Source: Actinomycetota bacterium (GTDB taxonomy: Bacteria; Actinomycetota; Actinomycetes; UBA12327). From it: 11,418 bases of DNA. Positions 6,516-11,418 of the stretch are shown one piece after another. The stretch is from positions 4,195-15,612 of the forward strand of contig JAPLBW010000040.1 of assembly GCA_026392555.1 (NCBI GenBank). Reading direction: 5' to 3'. Made by a program: the position numbers and the translations under genes. How positions within the stretch are numbered: position 1 is the stretch's first letter; each line of letters starts with the position of its first letter. The notes under the pieces were generated by a model. The model was not told the DNA's origin. It made no database searches and was given only the letters and a program-made list of their open reading frames with translations.

Positions 6516-6550
6516 TTTTATGTTCTTCGGCCCTCACTCTGATTCTCGCG

Positions 6551-7549
6551 CTACGTCGACGGCGAGCTTTCCGCGGAAGCAGGCGGACCAGGTGGCGGTG
6601 ATCCATCGGGCTCACTAAATGTTGCATTGAGTACTTGGAAGCCAAGAAAAACTAATCCAGCCACAATCACCAGAACCACCGCAATGATGAGTGCGCGAAC
6701 ACCACGTCGTCGAAGTTGTTGTGAATTGATGGTGTGAATAGGTCCGGTGGATCGACGACGTTCAAGTCGCTGTGATGCAGTCGTGCCCGAATGTCCCAGA
6801 AAGTTCCGCAACGCCGCGCTGAGTTCACGCGCAGTATCGATAGGTCCTTCACTGCCGAACGTCTCGCCTAACGCGCGACGGCAGATGCGATCAAGGTTCG
6901 CCGACACGTTGGCGCGGGCTCGGCGAGGTGGCAAGACTCGACCTTTGTCGCGCTGAGCTGGGGGCAAACCAGATGCGCTGTCGAGCGGCCAGCGACTGGT
7001 CAAACAGGCATATAAAAGGGCGCCCAATTGGCGCACATCTACGAGGGCATCTGCCTGGCTGGCAGGCCCCAAAACCCTTGCCACGCCTAGGTCGAGGACC
7101 GAAATTTCGCCGCCGGGAGCAATCAGAATATGGACCGGATCCAGGCAGGTGTGGAACAAGTTTTTGTCGTGGGCCACCGCCACCGATTCAGCCAGATCGG
7201 CGATCAAGTCAGCTGACTCGATGGCGTCTAAGGGACCTTCAACCAAGAGATCTGCCAGGAGCTCAGCATCAACGTAGGAACTGACGATGTGTGCAACCGG
7301 TGCGTTGTCACCGATATCAAGAATGCGAATAAAACCTGCATCATCGACACCAACAGCTTCGCGCGCAGCATTGAGAACATCACCAGTTAATGGATGCGAG
7401 TGATCAAAAGTGCGCACCGTCACGGGTCGCAGTAAAAGCGTGTCTTCGCCAAACCACACGACACACCAATCACGAGTGTTGTCGAGAACTGCTTCGAGTC
7501 GATAGCGATCGGCGATGAGGTGACCAGGCCCTACCAGGTCCTCGCTCAT
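6551..7549 (-). CDS. MurJ-associated membrane pseudokinase (separate form of the Rv3910 kinase-like domain)
   Basis: 332 residues. A kinase-fold domain at about 10-252 aligns with Ser/Thr kinases (DVRQLGALLYACLTSRWP at 171-188 resembles the kinase DVYALG..LY motif) but is degenerate: no glycine-rich loop, the VAIK lysine is R46, the HRDLKPxN loop reads HTCLDPVH (133-140, no catalytic Asp, Lys or Asn), and DFG is DLG (153-155). It should not phosphorylate. A basic, Ser/Thr-containing juxtamembrane stretch (253-283) precedes one membrane helix (285-307) and a 25-residue Pro/Ser-rich outer tail. In M. tuberculosis this domain is fused to MurJ (Rv3910) and, once phosphorylated by PknB, binds FhaA. 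Here it is a separate gene whose ATG overlaps the murJ TGA (ATGA). It has no strong Shine-Dalgarno, which suggests coupling to murJ. Confidence 0.85.
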   Translation of the reverse strand: MSEDLVGPGHLIADRYRLEAVLDNTRDWCVVWFGEDTLLLRPVTVRTFDHSHPLTGDVLNAAREAVGVDDAGFIRILDIGDNAPVAHIVSSYVDAELLADLLVEGPLDAIESADLIADLAESVAVAHDKNLFHTCLDPVHILIAPGGEISVLDLGVARVLGPASQADALVDVRQLGALLYACLTSRWPLDSASGLPPAQRDKGRVLPPRRARANVSANLDRICRRALGETFGSEGPIDTARELSAALRNFLGHSGTTASQRLERRRSTGPIHTINSQQLRRRGVRALIIAVVLVIVAGLVFLGFQVLNATFSEPDGSPPPGPPASAESSPST

Positions 7550-9303
7550 TTTTTCACACGCAACGTTGGTAGACGTTCGCGAACAACGTTGGTGACGTCA
7601 TTGATTTGTTCAATACGCATGATGCGGGCCGCAGCGATGTAGGCACCAGCACCGATGGCGTAAGCAAACAGCAATGCCAGCAGCAGGTCGATGCGACTTG
7701 ATCCCAGGCCTCTAGTGACCAGGGCGAGGACAGTCCAGATGGCGATCCCAGCCAGAACTGCAGCAATGAGCATCCGAACCAAGCCGCGGATGACACCAAA
7801 GGTAGGCAAGGGGCCAGTGGTACGACTGAGGATTCGCCAGGTGATGGGAACGGTTATTAAGTAGCTCAGCGAATACCCCAGGGCCAGTGCTGGAACCTTC
7901 CATCGCACATCAACCACGGAATACAGCGTGACGGCCGCAACGACGTTGATGAGGTTCATGCCGATATTGATCAGTGCTGGAGTTTTGGTGTTCTCGAAGG
8001 AATAGAAGCCGCGAAGCAAAACATAAAAGACAGTAAATGGAATCAGACCGAGCATGAAGGCTTGCAAGATCACACCGACAAAACGCGCTTCGTCGGCAGA
8101 TGCTGCACCAAAACTAAACAGCACTTGTGCCAAGTACGGGCCACCAAGAAAGAGTGCGACAGCAGCCGGAACGATGACCGCACTGGCCATCAACGTCCCG
8201 TCACCAATATCGCGCGCCACATCGGATTTACGGCCGGCAGCAACCGCTCGACTCATTTGCGGAAGTAAGAAGGTCACGATGGAAACGGTGATGATCGAGT
8301 GCGGCAACATGAAGAGCAAATAGGCCCGCGAGTACGACGTAAATCCAGCAGCAGAAATTGCAGGATCTGCGGAAGCTAAAACGTTGGCCTTTGAGGCAAG
8401 TCGCGTGATAACCACGTAGGAAATCTGGTTAGTGAGAACGAACAGGAAGGTCCAACCCGCGAGGTAGCGGACCTTTCCCAGACCGGCCCCAGCAAAATCA
8501 AATCGAGGGCTCCATCGGTATCCCGCACGCCTCATGACAGGAATGAGGACCCCCGCCTGAGCCGCAATTCCCAGGGTTGTGCCCAGTCCCAGCCAGGCAA
8601 TTTGGCCGCTGGTGATGCTGGCCGTGGTGGGGTTGGACGACTGAACCACGCCTAGGAATAGCAAGGCGGTAATGATCACTACGACGTTATTGACGATGGG
8701 TGCGTACATCGGTGCGGTGAATTGTTTGCGCGCGTTGAGCACCTGAGAAAACATCGCGAAGAGTCCGTAAAAAATGATCTGCGGAAGACAAAAACGCGCG
8801 AACAAGACCGCAGTATTGACATCATCGCTGGACCAGGCAGAGGGACCGTAAATGCCAATGATGAGTGGCGCAAGGGCGACAACAAGAACAGTGACAACGA
8901 GCAGGATCACGGCGACTAACGTCAGTAGCCGGTCGGCATAAATCTTGCCGCCGTCACTGTCGTCGCCCATGTGACGCACCAGTTGTGGAATGAATATTGC
9001 GTTGAGTGCACCACCCGCGATCAGGATGTAAATGATGTTGGGCACGGTGTTGGCCACTGAGTACGTGTCACCAAACACGCCAAATCCAATGGCCGCAACG
9101 ACGGCGATATCGCGCACCATTCCGGTCAGTCGCGAGGCGATCGTGCCAGCAGCCATCGCGGCCGAGGATTGCGCCAGGTTGGGTTGGTCGCTGTCAGGAA
9201 CAACAGGGGGCTCGGACACAGGGGGCTCTGATGCGGGGAGGTCCGGGGGTGGTTGTGGCTCAAGCGGGATCGGAACCGTGGTGTCGAGGGAATCGTCGCT
9301 CAT
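7546..9303 (-). CDS. murJ: Lipid II flippase MurJ (MviN family)
   Basis: 585 residues, a polytopic membrane protein of the MOP superfamily with about 14 hydrophobic segments, which moves lipid II across the membrane for peptidoglycan synthesis. The first helix region carries SRLTGMVRD (R58, R64), matching the essential arginines of E. coli MurJ, followed by NTVPNIIYILIAGGALNAIFIPQLV, a strong family signature. A Pro-rich cytoplasmic extension of about 45 residues precedes it, with a tandem SEPPV. The length is that of a MurJ core only, whereas mycobacterial Rv3910 continues into a pseudokinase; here that part is the next gene, overlapping by ATGA within an A6 run. The ATG at 9303 has GGTGAT eight bases upstream. 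A TAGGGT -10 box lies at 9351-9346. Confidence 0.95.
   Translation of the reverse strand: MSDDSLDTTVPIPLEPQPPPDLPASEPPVSEPPVVPDSDQPNLAQSSAAMAAGTIASRLTGMVRDIAVVAAIGFGVFGDTYSVANTVPNIIYILIAGGALNAIFIPQLVRHMGDDSDGGKIYADRLLTLVAVILLVVTVLVVALAPLIIGIYGPSAWSSDDVNTAVLFARFCLPQIIFYGLFAMFSQVLNARKQFTAPMYAPIVNNVVVIITALLFLGVVQSSNPTTASITSGQIAWLGLGTTLGIAAQAGVLIPVMRRAGYRWSPRFDFAGAGLGKVRYLAGWTFLFVLTNQISYVVITRLASKANVLASADPAISAAGFTSYSRAYLLFMLPHSIITVSIVTFLLPQMSRAVAAGRKSDVARDIGDGTLMASAVIVPAAVALFLGGPYLAQVLFSFGAASADEARFVGVILQAFMLGLIPFTVFYVLLRGFYSFENTKTPALINIGMNLINVVAAVTLYSVVDVRWKVPALALGYSLSYLITVPITWRILSRTTGPLPTFGVIRGLVRMLIAAVLAGIAIWTVLALVTRGLGSSRIDLLLALLFAYAIGAGAYIAAARIMRIEQINDVTNVVRERLPTLRVKK
9203..9232. repeat. Tandem 15-base repeat in the MurJ N-terminal coding region
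   Basis: Two copies of ACAGGGGGCTC, starting at 9203 and 9218, with period 15. In frame they encode a tandem SEPPV in the Pro-rich cytoplasmic tail of MurJ. It is a small in-frame duplication and probably only alters linker length. Confidence 0.6.
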
Positions 9304-9338
9304 GCCAGCTCATCACCGAAGGGGCTATGTGCGGACAT
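9300..9338 (-). CDS. Possible leaderless 12-codon leader ORF upstream of murJ
   Basis: ATG at 9338 opens a frame of 12 residues (MSAHSPFGDELA) whose TGA (9302-9300) overlaps the murJ ATG as ATGA. A TAGGGT -10 box ends 7 bases before this ATG, so transcription would begin at or next to its A, the arrangement known for leaderless actinobacterial mRNAs. If translated, it would couple to murJ. murJ also has its own GGTGAT Shine-Dalgarno inside this frame, so an ordinary 35-base leader with a chance ORF is equally possible. Confidence 0.35.
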   Translation of the reverse strand: MSAHSPFGDELA

Positions 9339-9345
9339 GACTTAG

Positions 9346-9351
9346 ACCCTA
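9346..9351 (-). promoter_or_regulatory. -10 element of the murJ promoter
   Basis: TAGGGT on the minus strand (9351-9346), matching TANNNT. The predicted start is near 9338, 35 bases before the murJ ATG. No convincing -35 is visible at 16-18 bases. It faces the pcnA promoter in a 123-base divergent region. Confidence 0.5.
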
Positions 9352-9386
9352 CGGTCCCGCATCCCTCGTTGGGCGTCAGACCTGCC

Positions 9387-9392
9387 TAGGGT
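9387..9392 (+). promoter_or_regulatory. -10 element of the pcnA promoter
   Basis: TAGGGT on the plus strand, the same hexamer as on the opposite strand for murJ. The predicted start near 9399-9400 gives a leader of about 27 bases. The -35 is poor, as for murJ. Confidence 0.45.
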
Positions 9393-9426
9393 TGGGGTGC
9401 TGAGTTCGTGAATTGATGGAGGTCTG

Positions 9427-10851
9427 GTGTCCGCTGAGCAACATGCGCTGGTTAGCCGTGTTGTCGCCGCCAACCCCGTCATCGGGGAACTAGGTGAGCG
9501 CTTTACGGCGGCCGGGTTTGAGCTGTCGCTGGTCGGCGGCAGTGTGCGCGATGCGCTGTTAGGCCGATTGGGCCATGACCTGGATTTCACCACGAATGCT
9601 CGCCCCGATGACATCACGAAGTTGATCACCGGTTGGGCTGATGCCATCTGGGACGTTGGCCGCGAGTTCGGAACCATTGCCGCACGACACGGTGATTTCG
9701 AGATCGAGATCACTACGTACCGCACCGATGCCTATGACCCTGATTCACGTAAGCCGGCCGTTGAGTACGGTGACACCTTGGTAGGAGACCTCGGGCGTCG
9801 TGACTTCACTGTGAACTCTATGGCTTTCACCCTGGGAGTTAACGAACTCGTCGATCCGTTTAACGGAACGAGCGACCTACAGGAGCGTCGATTGATGACG
9901 CCAGCAGCCCCCGAGCAATCGTTTAGCGATGACCCACTGCGCATGATGCGCGCGGCCCGATTCGCGGCGCAACTGGGGTTTGATGTCGCAGCGGATGTCG
10001 TCACGGCGATGACGGCCATGAACGAACGAATTTCGATCATTTCGGCAGAGCGAGTTCGTGATGAAATTATCAAATTGGTGATGGCCGATTTTCCTCGAAA
10101 AGGCTTGGAATTACTGGGTTCTACCGGGTTAGCGGCACATGTGCTGCCCGAAATTGTGGACATGAAAACCACGGTGGATGAACATAACCGGCACAAGGAC
10201 GTTTATGAGCACACCTTGATGGTTGTGGAACAAGCCATTGACTTAGAAAAGGCGCACGAGCCAACGAGCGGACCGGATTTTATTTTGCGCTTTGCAGCAC
10301 TGATGCACGATATTGGTAAACCAAAAACGCGACGGTTTGAAGGCACCAACAGCGTGACCTTTCATCACCATGAAGTGGTGGGAGCCAAGATGACGCGCAA
10401 GCGCATGAAGGCTCTGCGATTTAGTAACGATGAAATAGATCAAGTGTCAACATTGGTTGAACTGCACTTGCGCTTTCACGGTTACGGTTCAGGTGAGTGG
10501 ACCGACTCGGCGGTGCGACGTTATGTCCGCGATGCCGGTGATCAATTGGTGCGGTTACACAAACTCACTCGTGCTGACTGCACCACGCGCAATGCGCGCA
10601 AGGCCGCAGCGTTGGCGCGCACCTACGACAGTTTGGAAGCGCGGATTGCCGACCTCGCGGCACATGAGGAATTAGCGTCTATCCGCCCCGACCTGGACGG
10701 CGAACAGATCATGGAAATCCTAGGAATTGGACCAGGTCGCGAGGTGGGCCAGGCCTATCGATTCCTGCTTGATTTACGCCTAGATCGGGGCCCGCTGGAA
10801 CCCGATGTGGCGAAAGAGGCCCTATTGGCGTGGTGGGCAGCGCGCACCTGA
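9427..10851 (+). CDS. pcnA: CCA tRNA nucleotidyltransferase with HD domain
   Basis: 474 residues. The class II nucleotidyltransferase core has LVGGSVRDALLG (35-46) and the metal-binding DLD (51-53). FGTI, FEIEITTYR and RRDFTVNSMA (124-133) complete the head, and DDPLRMMRAARFAAQLGF (168-185) is the RNA/NTP-binding neck. The HD domain follows with RHKDVYEHTL (255-264), LMHDIGKPK (292-300) and FHHHEVVGA. It adds or repairs the 3'-CCA of tRNAs; the HD part may act as phosphatase or phosphodiesterase. It is the orthologue of M. tuberculosis Rv3907c, where it also sits divergent from the murJ side of the cluster. The GTG start at 9427 has GGAGG four bases upstream. An upstream in-frame start is not needed because the family motifs begin normally. 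Confidence 0.95.
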   Translation: MSAEQHALVSRVVAANPVIGELGERFTAAGFELSLVGGSVRDALLGRLGHDLDFTTNARPDDITKLITGWADAIWDVGREFGTIAARHGDFEIEITTYRTDAYDPDSRKPAVEYGDTLVGDLGRRDFTVNSMAFTLGVNELVDPFNGTSDLQERRLMTPAAPEQSFSDDPLRMMRAARFAAQLGFDVAADVVTAMTAMNERISIISAERVRDEIIKLVMADFPRKGLELLGSTGLAAHVLPEIVDMKTTVDEHNRHKDVYEHTLMVVEQAIDLEKAHEPTSGPDFILRFAALMHDIGKPKTRRFEGTNSVTFHHHEVVGAKMTRKRMKALRFSNDEIDQVSTLVELHLRFHGYGSGEWTDSAVRRYVRDAGDQLVRLHKLTRADCTTRNARKAAALARTYDSLEARIADLAAHEELASIRPDLDGEQIMEILGIGPGREVGQAYRFLLDLRLDRGPLEPDVAKEALLAWWAART

Positions 10852-10872
10852 TACGCGGATGTGTGGGTGGGG

Positions 10873-11418
10873 TTAGTCCTGGGGTACGGCTCGCGCCTGA
10901 AGACGCCAGAGCACGACTGCGGTTCCTGCGTACAGCCCCGAAACCACAACGTTGGTTATTACCGATCGACCCGAGCTTGGCAACACAAACGCCCCTACCG
11001 AAGCAGCGGCGACGAAGGCGACGTTGAACACCACGTCGTACAAACTGAAAGTGCGGCCACGAAATTCATCGGGAATGGCACGCTGCAAAATTGAATCAAC
11101 ACTCACCTTCGTGACTTGTGCACTGATACCAATAAAGAAGACGCCAATCAGTAGTGGTGTCTTCGTTTGTGAAGTGGCAATAATCAGTTGCGTGATGGCA
11201 GCGAAGGAGAGAGCGGCTATCAAAATATTTATAGGTGACAGGTACCGGGAAAGTTCGGGAGTGATCACTGCGCCAACCAAGAATCCAGCACCAACAATGA
11301 GGACTACTTGAGCCAACACCGCTAATCCTGCATCAGGGTTTTGTGGATCAGAAAATGTGTTGCGAGCCAGAAGTACCGCGGTCACGGTAGCGATCCCAAA
11401 GCTGAATCGTTGGATGGC
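10873..11418 (-). CDS. MFS-type membrane transporter, C-terminal part (partial)
   Basis: The frame is open from the right window edge to TAA at 10873-10875, giving the last 181 residues; the N-terminal half is outside, so no start can be assigned (the internal GTG at 11385 is not needed as one). About five hydrophobic segments are visible, e.g. AVLAQVVLIVGAGFLVGAVI, INILIAALSFAAITQLIIA, TPLLIGVFFIGISAQVTKVS and VFNVAFVAAASVGAFVL. The conserved-looking loop DSILQRAIPDEFRGRTFSLYDVVFN resembles the DxxRGR(V/A)xS loop of major facilitator exporters. The substrate is unknown. It converges on pcnA with 21 bases between stop codons and no visible terminator hairpin. Confidence 0.75.
   Translation of the reverse strand, partial: AIQRFSFGIATVTAVLLARNTFSDPQNPDAGLAVLAQVVLIVGAGFLVGAVITPELSRYLSPINILIAALSFAAITQLIIATSQTKTPLLIGVFFIGISAQVTKVSVDSILQRAIPDEFRGRTFSLYDVVFNVAFVAAASVGAFVLPSSGRSVITNVVVSGLYAGTAVVLWRLQARAVPQD

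Noticed and set aside
6440..6530. tRNA or SRP-type RNA gene at the GC-rich hairpin
   Set aside because: There is no T-loop (GTTCGANTC), anticodon arm or SRP tetraloop pattern, only one long hairpin.
10852..10872. Terminator between the convergent pcnA and MFS genes
   Set aside because: The 21-base gap and flanks show no stem with adequate pairing or U-run.
1..11418. Mobile elements, CRISPR arrays, phage or defence genes
   Set aside because: No transposase, integrase, repeat-spacer pattern or attachment-like direct repeats were found; all genes fit a conserved core cluster.

Overview
The window is an oriC-proximal stretch of an actinobacterial chromosome with moderate GC, by eye in the mid-50s percent. 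The gene order identifies it: the end of parB, then cwlM, trxA, trxB, a membrane protein, an ECF sigma factor, a kinase-like gene, murJ and pcnA. This matches the conserved block known in Mycobacterium tuberculosis as Rv3907c (pcnA), Rv3910 (mviN), Rv3911 (sigM), Rv3912, Rv3913 (trxB2), Rv3914 (trxC), Rv3915 (cwlM) and Rv3917c (parB). Promoters of TANNNT type and GTG starts also fit Actinobacteria. I cannot name the genus; an aquatic, somewhat streamlined lineage is possible but unproven.

Layout: positions 1-68 (+) are the last codons of parB. Positions 81-9303 are nine genes on the minus strand, read from murJ down to ddl: murJ, pseudokinase, sigM, putative anti-sigma factor, trxB, trxA, cwlM, a PLP aminotransferase and ddl. 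Spacing is very tight, with ATGA and TAATG overlaps and gaps of 1-41 bases. Only two breaks on this strand exceed 100 bases: 6365-6550 before sigM, with a strong hairpin and a promoter, and 4828-4958 before trxB, with a promoter that matches the SigR/SigH thiol-stress consensus. Positions 9304-9426 are a divergent promoter region. pcnA (+) follows, converging on the C-terminal part of an MFS-type transporter (-) that runs off the window. No stretch of 300 bases lacks a gene.

How the genes work together: MurJ flips lipid II; its membrane-anchored pseudokinase partner is the probable docking point for FHA-type regulators. CwlM resembles the cytoplasmic regulator of MurA, and Ddl makes the D-Ala-D-Ala precursor. 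SigM with its putative membrane-bound anti-sigma factor, and the thioredoxin pair under a thiol-stress promoter, add envelope and redox stress control. The block is thus a cell-wall precursor and stress module next to the chromosome partition locus.

This is a known conserved cluster, not a new defence or mobile system. The points worth a second look are: MurJ and its pseudokinase split at an A6 run inside an ATGA overlap; loss of the extracellular domain found in the mycobacterial fusion; a possible leaderless 12-codon ORF ahead of murJ; an anti-sigma candidate without the zinc motif; ddl built into the cluster; and an orphan GC-rich hairpin before sigM.
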